From positions 1 to 64,000 of the forward strand of contig JBBHKE010000897.1 of the NCBI GenBank assembly GCA_037447655.1: a DNA stretch of 64,000 nt, in the 5' to 3' direction. Each line of letters begins with the position of its first letter. Position 1 is the first letter of the stretch. This document shows, one piece after another, positions 1 to 11,089 of the stretch. The stretch comes from Zygnema cylindricum (lineage: Eukaryota; Streptophyta; Zygnematophyceae; Zygnematales; Zygnemataceae). The translations under genes were made by a program, and so were the position numbers. The notes under the pieces are model-generated. The model was not told the DNA's origin and searched no databases. It saw nothing but the letters and a program-made list of their open reading frames with translations.

Positions 1-723
1 CCCGATTTAATGTTAATAACTGTAAAGGAAGTTTAATTTTTTTTTCACGCTCTTGGTTTGTCTTTCCATAGTGGTTTCTAATGAGAATTTTTGTTTTTTT
101 TTGTTTTTCATTTTCCTTCTTTCTTTATCTTTTTTAGTATTGCTACAAAAAAATTAAAAAGCCTATGGGTTCACAATAGGTTATCGATTTAGGATGGGAA
201 GTGAAAAAAAGTTGAAATAAAATCAAGATTTTATGTTTTCTTGGGTCAAACAATTTGATATTTCTACTTTTTTGTTGAGCTGAAAAAAATACATTGTAGT
301 CGAAATCAACTCATATCATTTCTCTTCTTTGAAAAAATATGAGTTCCTGATAAGGTTATAGGTTAATAAAGTTACAAAAACTAGTGTGATTACTGCCATT
401 AAACAAATTTTTGGGCGTTGATCGTCTGTATGATGTTTATTGTGAATGGTAGAAAAAGAAATAACTGTTGTATTTTGTGTATGCATATTGTTAAACATTT
501 CTTAAGTTGCGTATGCATAATCTTATTCATATTAAAAGTAAAATTTATTGGTGTGTTAATGTTAATTATTAAGTAAACATAGTTTTAATGTATTTATTTT
601 GTGTATACTCATCTTAATAGTAAATAATCGCTTGCGAAGGAGCAAACTTGTTTCAAACTTTTTGCAACAAAAAAAAGTGACGCGCGATGAGCACCTTATA
701 GCACCAGTTATTAACTTTAAACC
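1..723. other. AT-rich intergenic DNA, no gene recognised
   Basis: I see no coding potential, splice-framed exon or clear terminal repeat here. The stretch is A/T rich with many homopolymer runs. Short open frames exist on both strands but show no recognisable protein motif. Confidence 0.5.
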
Positions 724-943
724 GCTACACCGTGAATCGTTATTAGTGTTAATGTTTTTTTCGCCACTTAAACATATTTTCTCCGTACACAATTGTCCGA
801 TTGCTGATCTGACGGTTGCGATTGAGATTCTCAGCTTACGATTGGCGGTTTCAAATTGAAAATCGGACAAGTGTGTACGGAGAAAAGATGTTTTAAGTGG
901 CGAAAAAATTGTTAACCCTAATAGCGATACACGGTGTACTGTA
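724..943. mobile_element. Mariner-like MITE with long terminal inverted repeats
   Basis: The left end reads TACACCGTGAATCGTTATTA and the right end is its near complement, ending ACACGGTGTACTGTA. The inner part of each arm (TTTTTTCGCCACTTAA and its complement) also pairs, so the inverted repeat is close to 100 bp per arm. The same element occurs at 18765-18995. That copy shows ends of the form TA-CAGT...ACTG-TA, which is typical of Tc1/mariner-type elements. There is no transposase frame, so it is non-autonomous. The exact left boundary is uncertain by a few bases. Confidence 0.65.
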
Positions 944-1230
944 CCGCCTCTAATAGCGGTACATGTGTACCAGAGAATCTGGTGTTGGTATAGTGTTGTG
1001 GACAATGATTGCAACGGTTGAAAAACTATAAATTTAAATGATGATATTGTCCAAATGTTTCCGCGAGCCAATGAATTGCTGGTCAACGATTCTGGACCAA
1101 CAAAAGTTTACATCTATTAATAGAAAGTAAACAGAGTCGACACCTATGATAGGATTTTGAGTTTTGAAAAGTTTTATTCACGTAAATTGGCACCGCGCGG
1201 GATAAAATTTGTAAAGAAATATTTTTTTAA

Positions 1231-1617
1231 GGGAATTGATCATTGCAGTGACTACTTTGGTTGCCCACAATCACTTACGTCACCTTGTCAAAGATTGTAC
1301 GTTTTAAGTACACATCGGTACAAGTAAAGTACCGTTGAGTTTAAATTTGAGGGGTCAATTAGTTGAACAGCTTTGACCTTTCAGTATATTATTACAACAG
1401 GTTATAATTTTGTCGCGCTTACGAGCGTCGACCGTCATAATAAAATCAACATTTCACACGGTCGACCAAAGTTTACGGTACCAATTTAAATTTACCGTCA
1501 AATTTAAACTCAACGGTACTTTCCTTGTACCAATATGTACTGAAAATGTACAATCTTTGACAAGGTGACGTAAGTGACTGCGCGCAACCAAAATAGTCAC
1601 TGCGATGATCAATTCCC
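1231..1617. mobile_element. Mutator-like MITE with about 120-bp TIRs and 9-bp TSD
   Basis: The arms begin GGGAATTGATCATTGCAGTG and end with the complement TGATCAATTCCC. The pairing continues inward through the AAGATTGTAC / GTACAATCTT and ACCGTTGAGTTTAAA / TTTAAACTCAACGGT blocks. The flanks are TTTTTTTAA (1222-1230) and TATTTTTAA (1618-1626), an 8 of 9 match. Long TIRs beginning with G and a 9-bp target duplication are typical of Mutator-like elements. No transposase is present in the roughly 390 bp. Confidence 0.65.
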
Positions 1618-1873
1618 TATTTTTAATTGCTCTCCTCTTCCGTTTTTGACCAACTCCGCTCAGTTTTTGCCCCTCGAATAGAAGCTTTAGGGTGGCGTTC
1701 CATCAGACGAAAAGTGAGGTTGTTTACGGAAATCTGGACCTCTTCGTACAATGTCGTACTTCTTATTTTGTTTTTACACGCGAACAACATTACAAAGAAT
1801 CTTGCCAATACTCTCCAAAGGTTTGCAATAATGATCGCTGGATGTTTTTTTCGCGAAGCATTCGCGTCGAAAG

Positions 1874-1924
1874 TTTATGTAAATGGTGATGTACCTCGAG
1901 GAGGTACATCACCATTTACATAAA
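1874..1924. repeat. Perfect 24-bp inverted repeat with 3-nt loop
   Basis: The left arm 1874-1897 (ending GTGATGTACCTC) and the right arm 1901-1924 (starting GAGGTACATCAC) are perfectly complementary, separated only by GAG. Transcribed, it would form an uninterrupted short hairpin. As DNA it could extrude as a cruciform. No flanking TIR was recognised. Confidence 0.85.
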
Positions 1925-2480
1925 AAATTGAGCCATGACACGTTGGATAATGAACATACGTGTCACGACATCAACCAACGAAAATCGAAAAAATTCCACA
2001 CATGATATATACATTCAAAAATCCAACCTAAATCACAAAAGTAATCTCGTAACGAAACACTATTTGTGGAAGCGCTCATTCTCCACGCGAAAAAGCAAAA
2101 AATCTTAAAAAATGAGTTGGCATGTGACAAGCGTTTGCAAATAGTACAAAATTTGTGTGGTACTATGTCGTGGTTCCGCACGCACATGGTATTCAGATGA
2201 GATTTCGAGTTGAAGTTGGTCAGTGTAAAAAATATTTGACGATTTTAAATATGCGATCTTATCTTACGTGGAACCACTCATTATGAGCACTTGGATTACA
2301 AAGTTACAAACCCTGCGCGAAAGTACATCGTTCAAAATGTAGCATCTTGTAATGTTGGCCGTACAATTACAGAAAATCATAGAACGCCGCCCTTAGTCTT
2401 GCAAAACTCTGTTATTGTTATGGGATCACTGTGTTGTTGGCTTTTTTATTCTAAGAAATAGTTCCGTTTTTGTGATGAAT
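1925..2480. other. Intergenic DNA, nothing recognised
   Basis: There is no gene, clear repeat end or RNA gene that I can support. Short open frames on both strands have no recognisable domain. Confidence 0.4.
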
Positions 2481-2539
2481 TTGCTATTGTCAGTCATGAC
2501 GTGCGCTCGTGGAGAATCTCATTGTTTTCTTCTTATTTT

Positions 2540-2642
2540 GAACAACTCCCATCTCCCCTCCTCTCTCTTTCTCTCTCCTCTCTCCCTCCTCTCTCTCACC
2601 TCTCTCGGTCTGAGTGTGTGTGTGTGTATGTGTGTGTGTCTG
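2540..2642. repeat. CT-rich and (TG)n microsatellite tract
   Basis: A pyrimidine-rich run (CTCTCTCTTTCTCTC type) is followed by alternating TG at about 2608-2640. It sits just upstream of the receptor-like exon at 2803, where it would lie within an intron. Open frames across it are products of simple sequence. Confidence 0.8.
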
Positions 2643-2802
2643 GCTTAGGTGCTTGTCCAACGTCTTCCCTCTTTCTTTGATTCTTTGCTTCTGTACTCCT
2701 GTGGACCTGTCGAATTTAGCCTTTCCCTCTATCCCTTCCTGTCTGACTTTCTCCCACCATCTCTCCCTGTGTATCCATTTATTTTTTTTCTCAGTTTGGC
2801 AG

Positions 2803-4301
2803 GGAATCTCGTTTGTGAGTCTGAGGCTTTCAGCAAACTGGAGGAAGTCTGTGGGATTATGGAAGATGTGATGGACTATGTGAGTCAAAATAGTGGATCT
2901 ACAGCTTGCCAGACTCTTACTTGTTCCCAAGGGCAACAACCAAAATTAGTTTCTTCATCGAGTGACAAATGCGAATGTACGGGTTCTTTAACTGTCCAGA
3001 TTCGGATGAATCAATTTCCCATGGGAGCTTTCACCAATGAGAGTGCGGTACTGGTTTCGAATTCCATCTCAAAAGGATTTAGGGTATGTCCCCATGTGCA
3101 TAAGTAACGATTTTTTTTGTCGTTTTGCTGTAAAACTTAGCGCCGTACTGCCTAAGTTCCAACTGTACGAAGGAATCGCAAATTTGTAGAGTACAATTTG
3201 CGTCATCGTCTAACTTACGATGCACAAAAATTTGTCGTCTTGTGTTTTTCGACCCACTTTTACGACAAAATAACATCATCTTCAACCTTATCTTTAAAAC
3301 ACTTGCGCGTTGTGTTTTAAAACTAGGGATTTTCTATAAACAAATAGGAACATATATTCGCACGTGTAGTAATATTCAAAAATTTTCATACGATTTATAA
3401 GGACAAATAAAAGGACAAAATTCGCTATTTTTTGTCCGTTTGCATTCTATTACGACAAAGAAAAGTACACAATTTGTTTGGATTTGTCCGTTTTCGTCCA
3501 GTACGGATTTCTTTTTGCAGGGGTCTTCAAATTCAGATGCCATTTCACGTCGACCGGACAGGAGTCGCAAAGGCAAAGCGCCTCGTCTTCAACCGTGAAA
3601 CGGCATAGGTTGGAATGCGCTACGTCTACACTGTCACGGTAAGACATGCGACGTCACAAGCAGTTCCAAAAATATCGTGCTAACACAGATTGTAGACGTT
3701 GACAGCCGTCACAGGTATTGTTGACGTAAACAATCGTCACATGCGTAAGTTACGATTTCATCATTACAGACATAGGGACACTTGAAAACCGGGTTCGGTG
3801 GATCCGCGCTAAAATACAAAGTAAGTTAGCTAAGTTACAAGTCCATGGGGATTAACCCTTAATCAGCAAGCTGCGGATTTCCAGCTGAGCGAAGACCACA
3901 TTCGAGTATTTAAAAACATTACATTATGTATTATACTTTTGCATTTTTTTAAATACTGATTTCAGTGTTGTGGCATAATAATTGAAGTTTTGTATAACTT
4001 TTTTCTGCAGTTGACCATCTTGTGTCATATGCTTGACTATTATGTGAAATTTTGCAACCTAACCTTTTTACATTTTTTAACACGATACACCCCGTTTGTA
4101 CCCAAATTGAGGTGGCTTGGGCTGGTGGCAACTCTTCTTCATGGTTGATGGAAATACATATATTCCCAATAGATGAAGGGGAAGAAATGAACTATGTTGG
4201 CCTTATGTGGATCATCTCAGTTTTAAATTATCAAAACATTTCACTCGGGCCCAAATTTGATCCCTATTCTATGGTCAATTTCACATTACCTGGCGCTTCC
4301 A
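2803..4301 (+). pseudogene. Broken fragment of a plant LRR receptor-kinase ectodomain
   Basis: A 3' splice site (TTTGGCAG) precedes a frame starting GNLVCESEAF, like the 'GNPVC' junction after the last leucine-rich repeat in plant receptor kinases. It continues through a Cys-rich stretch (C..C..LTVQI) to SISKGF, where a DNA transposon (3082-3858) interrupts it. Removing the insert and one TTA copy restores the frame, which then reads NQQAADFQLSEDHIRVFKNI. A second exon of about 4090-4301 contains EIHIFPIDEGEEMNYVGL and QNISLGPKFDPYS and ends at a GTAAGT donor. The order and motifs resemble the juxtamembrane ectodomain of LRR-RLK subfamily VIII-1; this is family memory, not a search. No LRR or kinase domain lies within reach, so I call it a gene relic. 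Confidence 0.55.
3082..3858. mobile_element. PIF/Harbinger-like non-autonomous element inserted in an exon
   Basis: The ends are GGGTATGTCCCCATG on the left and CATGGGGATTAACCC on the right, flanked by TTA on both sides (3079-3081 and 3859-3861). A 3-bp TTA/TWA duplication and GGG...CCC ends fit PIF/Harbinger; the assignment is inference. The 777-bp body has no transposase but is rich in GTAGACG/CGTCTAC and TGACGGTT words. Relatives lie at 4390-5146 and 42762-44625. Confidence 0.65.
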
Positions 4302-4389
4302 GTAAGTTAAGCGGTTGAACTCTGGAAACTCCAGAGATTTTCAATACAACTTTGATTAAATATGTGTGTCTTGGTTCACATTTCATGTA

Positions 4390-5146
4390 TATTTACTTTG
4401 TTTTTTAGCATGGATCCGGAGGACCCAGGTGCTAGATGTCCCTATGTGTAACAACGAAAATGTTACTTAAGGGTGTGACGATTGTATACGCTGACAATGC
4501 CCGTGACGGTTGTCAACGTCTACAATCTGTGATGACGCACATTTTTTTTTGTAATTGCTTATGACGTGGCATACCTTTTCGTGACATTGTAGACGTACCG
4601 CCATCCAGCCTGTGTCGTTTCACGGTTGAAGAAGATGCACTTTGCCTTGCGTCGCCTAACCGCTCGACGTGAAATGGCATCAAAATCTTGAGTCCCCTGG
4701 CGAAATAAAATCCGTACCAGGCACAAACGAACAAAATCAAACAAATTGTGTACTTTGATTCGTCTTACTTGAACGCAAACAGACAAAACATAGCGGATCG
4801 TGCACTTTTCGTCGTCGCTTGAATTCTTTGGAATTTTTTTGAATTTTTTTTACATGTGCGAATATGTGTTTCTATTTGTTTTTCAAAAATACTTTGTTTT
4901 AAAACACATCTTCTCTGTTTTAAAAAAAAAAAAATGAAGATGACGCTTTTTGGCGTGGCCGTGGCCGTGGGTCGAAAAACACAAGACGACAACATGTAGT
5001 ACATCCTAAATTTGATGATGACGCAAAATGTACTTCTCATTTTCTCTATTTTTTTGTACGGTTAAAACTTACGCTGTACTGCTCTAAGTTTTACAAGAAA
5101 ACGAAAGAAAAAAACCCTTACTTAGGCACATGGAGATGCACAAATA
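4390..5146. mobile_element. Relative of the 3082-3858 element, degenerate ends
   Basis: The body shares long stretches with 42762-44625, for example TGACGATTGTATACG, CAACGTCTACAATCTGTG and AAACCCTTACTTA near the right end. The right TIR has decayed to CACATGGAGATGCAC, and the next element starts directly against it. The left end is not sharply defined. There is no coding capacity. Confidence 0.5.
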
Positions 5147-6107
5147 GGGTATGTCCCGATGTAAGCGATACTTTGAAAAAGTATTTTGGACTGTAGTCAA
5201 GTGTTCCAAACTACTTTGAAAAGTGTCCCTATGTGCGAAAATGAAATCGGAACTTAGAAATGTGACGGTTGTAGACGTAGGTACAACTTTGTGACGATTG
5301 ACGACGATTACGAAACTTCCAACAATCGGTGATGCCAACAAGCGACGGTTGTAGACGTCTAGATTTTTGTAATTTGGCATATGTTTAGGTTTTTGTGACA
5401 TTGTGACGCCATGCTCACTCGTGACAACGTCCACGTCACAAAATTCAACAACTTTCTGCCATGGCTATCCGATTTCGTTTTTCTGACTTTTCTCAATCGA
5501 CTTGCCATAAAAATATACATAAAGGTAGTCAAAATAATTATTTTTTAAATATCTTTCATTTAATACCAGTAATGTCGTGCCTCATTCTAAAATGTGAGAG
5601 CTATAAGTGACATTGTGAGAGGGAGAGGGGAGAAGCAACGACGGCGCAGAATTCTGCAAAGGACCCATGAATGAAAGTGGAGGTCCACAGACCCCTGCAT
5701 ATTTTTTTCCGCACATGCTTGTCTCTTCCGTACATGCACGAGACGGGCAGGGAGAAAAATAGCGAGTGTTCTCCGTCATCCTAAATTTTACCACTCGTGT
5801 AGCACGTGCGTGGACTGTTTTTCATTGGTTGTTTGGGCGGTACTTTCCTTAAAATCAGGTCGCGAGGTGATTTTTTATGAAGTTAATGACAGGCTGTATT
5901 CTCTTGGCCGGGGGTTGAAAAATGGAAAACGCCAAAATTCGTTAACTTGACGACAAACATGAAGTGCATTGAAAGTATCGACTTGACGTTTGCTGTACTT
6001 TTAAAGAATTAATTTTCTTATACAGCTAAAGTTTTTCTCCTACGGAACTGCGTTTTGGGTGAAAACGACAGGATAAAGTCAATTCTTTAATACATGGGGA
6101 CATACCC
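5147..6107. mobile_element. Harbinger-like MITE containing a 24-bp palindrome
   Basis: The left end is GGGTATGTCCCGATG and the right end CATGGGGACATACCC. The flanks are ATA (5144-5146) and TTA (6108-6110). About 830 bp of it reappears inverted at 7665-8927, including the GAGAGGGAGAGGGGAGAAG tract and the central palindrome at 5851-5874. No transposase frame. Confidence 0.6.
5851..5874. repeat. Conserved 24-bp palindrome, copy 1
   Basis: A near-perfect palindrome with core TCGCGAGGTGA. The same 24-bp palindrome lies at 7765-7788, 17303-17326 and 62465-62488, always inside related DNA elements. This copy has the left arm changed to TCAGG. Confidence 0.8.
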
Positions 6108-7664
6108 TTACTCACAAAACGACGATACTTCAACATTTGTGGAAAGCCAATGGGAAGCGGCCACGACCACCGCTTGTAATGATTGCGCGGTTCGAGAATT
6201 GACTTGATGGAACTCTATTTCCAGTTCCATTACCGAAAAATCGTGTCCAACAGAAGACCTGATCAAAAGTGTGAAAACGTGTGCAAACGCTTTAGGGTGT
6301 GGTTACATCAGGAGGTCTATGTAATAGTACAGACAGTAAAAATTATCTAATACAGAGGCCTAGTTTACATTGCTTAACATCTGTAAATAAGTTTTTATAT
6401 ACGTGGTTAAATTTGAGTGGCTCCACGTAAGTTGAGGATCCAATCTTTAAAGTTTGTTTCAAAATTTGTACGTGCCTATCGTGTACGTGTACTTTCGCAA
6501 TTTGAATTTGTATTTCAAAACAAACTTCAAAAAATAGCCCTCGAAACCAATGAAGCTGGAAGGAAGGCAAAAATCGTACTATTTTTGGCAAGAAGGCATA
6601 CTTCTTTTCGGCAAAGATTTTGCGGTCACCTTGTCCGAAGACACGTGACTTTGAGGACGTGTGAAATTTTATTTTTCGTCTTCGCACGTGTCTATCTTCC
6701 ACGTGTAGCGATTCTGCAGCTTCTGTGATGGTGCACACACCTCCATGACGTAGGTTCTCCATTACAGAGGCGGATTGCGCGATTGCTTCGCGGATGAAAA
6801 TCAAAGTATAATCGGACGGTCGACGTTTTCTCTCGGATCCTTGGAGAATAGTAATCTTATTTTCTGCGATGTTGTTTTAAAAAAACTCACGAAAAGATAG
6901 TACGGCATGTACGTACGGTCAAGAACAAAATTATGTATTGTAATAAACCTTACTTTTCGCCTGATGCATGGTTGTTCAAATCGTGTGATTTTTTCCTTTT
7001 TTCTGATTAAAACGTATAATTTGTGACTTTTGAATAAATCGGAAAAAAACGCGATGTACTTTCTGTCCGGTAAACTGAACGGCTAATTCACGGCAACTGT
7101 ACGGAATTTGACGATAGCTGTACGGTAAATGTACGTAATTTGACGAAAAGATACGTTGCACTTCGTAGTACTTTATGTCTGGTAAACTGAACAGAAAATT
7201 TACGGAAATGTACGGAACTGTACCAAAATTGTACGAAATATTATGAAAAGATAAGGGAAATGTACGAAAATGGTACAAACTGCGGTACATGTGAGATTTA
7301 TTTTTGTTTACATGTACGGAATAGTACGGAAGAAAATTCATTAACTATTTTTTCGATTTTTTCAAAAGGTTCAATGCGTTTGTTACGTATAATTCGTCGC
7401 GATTAAATCGTTCGCACTAAACGCCGTGAACAACTATGGTTTGTGCATGTTGATCACAGAACATATTATATGCATATTATATGTACCTCCTATAATGCAC
7501 TACACAATGCACGATGGACCTTATGATTTAGGGTAACCTTCCATCAGGCGAAAAGTGGGGTTGTTTACTGGATAAAGTACCGCTTCGTACTAGGCCGTAC
7601 TGTTTTTTTTTTTTTTTTACAAAAGATGTTTACTAAAAATTCGTTGAGATTCTCCAGACTTCCT
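6108..7664. other. Intergenic/repeat DNA with a TACGG-rich fragment
   Basis: No gene is recognised. At 6965-7340 there is a block dense in GTACGG, TACGG and CGTAC words and in the phrase GGTAAACTGAAC. It matches parts of the TACGG-rich repeats at 8931, 17567 and about 56600. At 6600-6710 several CACGTGT words occur. Segment 7535-7610 (CCATCAGGCGAAAAGTGGGG) resembles 1690-1770. Confidence 0.45.
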
Positions 7665-8927
7665 TTGAATGTACTTCATATTTGTCGTCATCTTAACAAA
7701 TTTTGGCATTTTCCTTTTTTTGACCCTCGGGCAAGAGATTCCTGCCCGTCAAAAAACTTCATAAAAAATCACCTCGCGAGGTGATTTTAGGGAAAGTACC
7801 ACCCAAAACAACGAATGCAAAACAACCCAAGCACGCGACACACGAGCGGGAAAATTTTAGGACGACTCGCTATTTTTCTCTCTGCCCGTCACGCGCATGT
7901 ACGAAAAATACGAGGATGTACGGAAAAAAACTGAAAGGGTCGCGGACCTCCATTTTCATTCATGGGTCCTCGGTAGAATTTTGCATCGTTGTTGCCTCTC
8001 CCCTCTCCCTCTCACACTATCACTTTTATCTCACACTTTTAGAATGAGGCACTACAAAAGTGGTATGAAATTAAAGATATTTGTAAAATAATTATTTTGG
8101 CTACCCTTCATGCATATTTTTATGGCAAGTAGAGCGAAAAAAGTAGAGAAAACGAAATTGGGTATCCATGGCTGAAAGTCCTTGAATCTGTGACGTCGAC
8201 GTTGTCACAAGTGAGCGTGATATCACGATGTTACAAAACCCTAAACATCTGCCATGTTACAAAATTACAAAAATCTAGACGTCTTCAACTGTCGCAGTTT
8301 TTGGTGGCGTCACTAATTTCGTAGTCGTCGTCAACCGTCACAAAGCTGTAACTACGTCTACAACCGTCACATTTCAAAGTTTCGATTTCATTTTCGCACA
8401 CATGCTGGATTCATACTAGAAATGGATGGTGAATGAGATGAAGAAAGAAATGTCCTTTTTTTTTGTTTGGACGTGAATTTCCCTTGACATCATCTCACGT
8501 CAACAAAAACGTCGCGATATGATTCATGTTGCCGTACAAGTAGTCGCCGACGACTCAAAGCTATCCGTACCAATCCATCGTACGGTTTATTCATTTAAGA
8601 TATGACTTCGTGCTTTTTCAAAGTCGGAATTCTTGTCAAATTTGGACGCACTCGACCGTACGTTTTGTCCGTCGCTACGCTCCAAAAAGTATATTTTGTC
8701 TGTTGCTACGCTCCAAAAAGGTTGACAGCACAGCGGTCGAGCTGTTTAGCGCCTCTATATTTTGTTTTTTGCGTAAATAACGGTACGGAATCATTCATTT
8801 CTTCATCTCATTCATCATTTCTTTCTAGGTTGAATATAACAATAGGGACGCTTTTCAAAGTAGTACGGAACACTTCACTACAGTCCAAAATATTTTTTCA
8901 AAGTATCGCTTACATGGGGATGTACCT
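7665..8927. mobile_element. Inverted copy of the 5147-6107 element
   Basis: The right end CATGGGGATGTACC is followed by TTA. Reading leftward it matches 5147-5980 in reverse complement: TTTGAAAAAGTATTTTGG, the CGTCTACAACCGTCAC words, the GAGAGG tract and the palindrome at 7765-7788. The expected left TIR was not found near 7500, so this copy is truncated or rearranged there. Together with 5147-6107 it forms a large inverted repeat around about 1.6 kb. Confidence 0.55.
7765..7788. repeat. Conserved 24-bp palindrome, copy 2
   Basis: A perfect palindrome with core TCACCTCGCGAGGTGA flanked by AAAA/TTTT. Identical to the copy at 17303-17326 although the surrounding elements have diverged. Confidence 0.85.
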
Positions 8928-9769
8928 TTAGTTACAATATTCATACTATACGTACTTTTCCAATGTAGTGTGCATATAGTACAGGGTTACTGTATTAGAG
9001 CTCTTGCACACGTTTTCGCACTTTTGATCCTAGTTGTTCAATACGCGCGTTTTTTTCATTTTTTCCAGTTTCTACGTATTGTACATGACTTTTCAAAAAT
9101 ACGCAAAAAAACGTCTACTGTAAACTGAAACTGACCTTTTACGGAAAATAATAAAAAAAATACTGTAACTGGTAACTGTTAGATGTTTTTACGGAAACTG
9201 TACGGTAGTTTACAAATGAGATTCGATGCACGTTTCTATACTTTATGTTCAGTAAATCGAACAGAATGTACATGGATTGTACGGTAAAATAATGTGACGT
9301 CTACAAATATTTCCAAAAAGAGACGTTGCGGTGTCACACTATTTGAGCGTCGTGAGTTCAAATTTTGTACGGGCGTCTTCTTCAAATTTCAAAAAGAAGC
9401 CGCCATTGTTACTTGAACAGCTGAACGCGAAAAATCACAGTAGACACCATTACCGACGCCACCGCAGTAGGTAGTAAACTGTTAAATAAAGAAGATTTAG
9501 AGTAAAAATAGTTAAAGGACATATATGTATTTTTTTTTTGTTCAAATGTAATTGTTTTTGTTTTTTTTTATCAATGTGTTACGTCGTGCAATGTTGAATG
9601 ATGAAAAATGGAATCTGCATATGGCCTGAACTTTGTTTTTTTGAAGTTGCATGCCCTCGGAGAGGTAGAGAGAGAAGGCCATGGCTGCTTGTCTGTGAAG
9701 GACATGCAATTTTGTTATAATAAAAATGTATTTCGCAAGATTTGAACCCGCGCCATATTATCATTCATT

Positions 9770-9850
9770 TCGCAGAATATGAACCTGCGCATGCTTACAT
9801 ATTATAGCATATTACATCATAACTGTCCTTAACCAGTTGGTGTAGATGTT
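9770..9850 (-). ncRNA. tRNA-like segment within TACGG-rich repeat
   Basis: On the - strand ACACCAACTGGTTAAGGACA resembles a tRNA D-arm/A-box. About 50 nt on, GCAGGTTCATATTCTGC forms a T-arm-like 5-bp stem with a 7-nt loop, close to the B-box. The 9730-9750 segment repeats the B-box-like word (GGTTCAAATC). It is too degenerate for a functional tRNA; a tRNA-derived SINE remnant is possible. Confidence 0.35.
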
Positions 9851-10628
9851 TTGATACATAGAGAGGGTCTAATAACAGTTTATATAGATATTGTTCTTCA
9901 CCGCTCTTTTAACGCAAAGTGTACAAACTGCGGTACATGTTCAATTCATTTTTTTTAAATGTACCTATTTGTACGGAAAAATTCATTAACGTTTTTTACG
10001 ATTTTTTCAAATCGACCTCTCCAGTTTCTACGTATTCTACGCGCGTTCGAAACGTGCGTAAAATACGTTTTGAACCACTATCTACTTACCACGTACTAAA
10101 CTTAGGTTTAGCTTTTTGTCGACACAAATAGTGTATCTAAGTATTTTCACTTTTCGCACATTAAAAGCTTAAAACCTGTTTTAAGACCAGACGCACTTTG
10201 CGTCCTGCAAGGAAAAGGAAATGTACGCCGAGCCACGTGGCATAAAGGTCCAAACTCAAACGTACGGCTAGCCTGTCAGCGGCGTGTCCAAGGCACGAAC
10301 AAAGCCAGGGATGTGTGGTCGCAGAAAATCCGCCGGTGTTTTCTCCCAATTCGTTGCAGATTTCAGCTGTGCGACGCCAGCTGTAGGTTAACGCACTTTA
10401 TAGCCGTCACGTCAGCGGCTGTTAGCGGTCGTTAAGATGAAAGCGTAAAGTAGACGTCAAATGTTCGACTTCCAATATGCGGACGGAGAGAAAGCGACTT
10501 CACAACAGTTCACATCATAGAACATGTGCCGTCGAATTCACTGAAAATGAACGTCAATCTTACGTTAATCCTCAAGTACAGTTATTGTAACTTTGTTAAG
10601 GGCCGATAGCTTTTCTGTACGGCTGAGC

Positions 10629-10635
10629 TATTGTA
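10629..10635. other. Putative mariner excision footprint TA-TTG-TA
   Basis: The sequence GGCTGAGC-TATTGTA-CCGTCTGTG sits exactly where the sister repeat has GGCTGAAC-TA[MITE 18765-18995]TA-CCGTCTGTGG. Tc1/mariner excision typically leaves the TA duplication plus three transposon-end bases, as seen here. The alternative is a never-occupied site with a chance TTGTA insertion. Confidence 0.45.
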
Positions 10636-11089
10636 CCGTCTGTGAGTGTGCCGAACCTGGCTTCGGATTGTGCTAGTAGAAATGTAAAATGCCGAATGCA
10701 GAAAGCTATAGTACAGTACACCTTGAATCGTTATTAGAGGAGAATCTTTATTTCAAAAAGTGCGATGGAAAAAACCATCAAAGTACAAAGGGTTTCAAAA
10801 AAAATAAAGGGGAAAAAATACTTGGTGCTAAAAAAATAGCCAAAGGAGACTAAGGGAAAGAAAACATGTGAAAACACCAAAAACAAACTAGAAAAACTGC
10901 GAAAGCCAAACAAAATTACTAAAGATGACACTATACAAATTGACTACATAACCCTAACCAACTAAACTCCACACCCCCAAAGATCGTGGATGTGGATTGG
11001 ATCTCGTGGTGGAAGATATGGGAGGCCACGCCTGTCATCCGCCACTGTGCTCCGCCGTAGAAGGGCCGCGGCTTGCGCTCCTTGAAGAG

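Noticed and set aside
562-1086. 174-codon open frame on the - strand
   Set aside because: It runs through both inverted arms of a MITE and has no domain; the frame is incidental.
2490-2939. Long open frames on both strands across the CT/TG tract
   Set aside because: They are produced by simple-sequence repeats; the - strand product is a His-Thr repeat run. Only the part after 2803 has real domain-like content.
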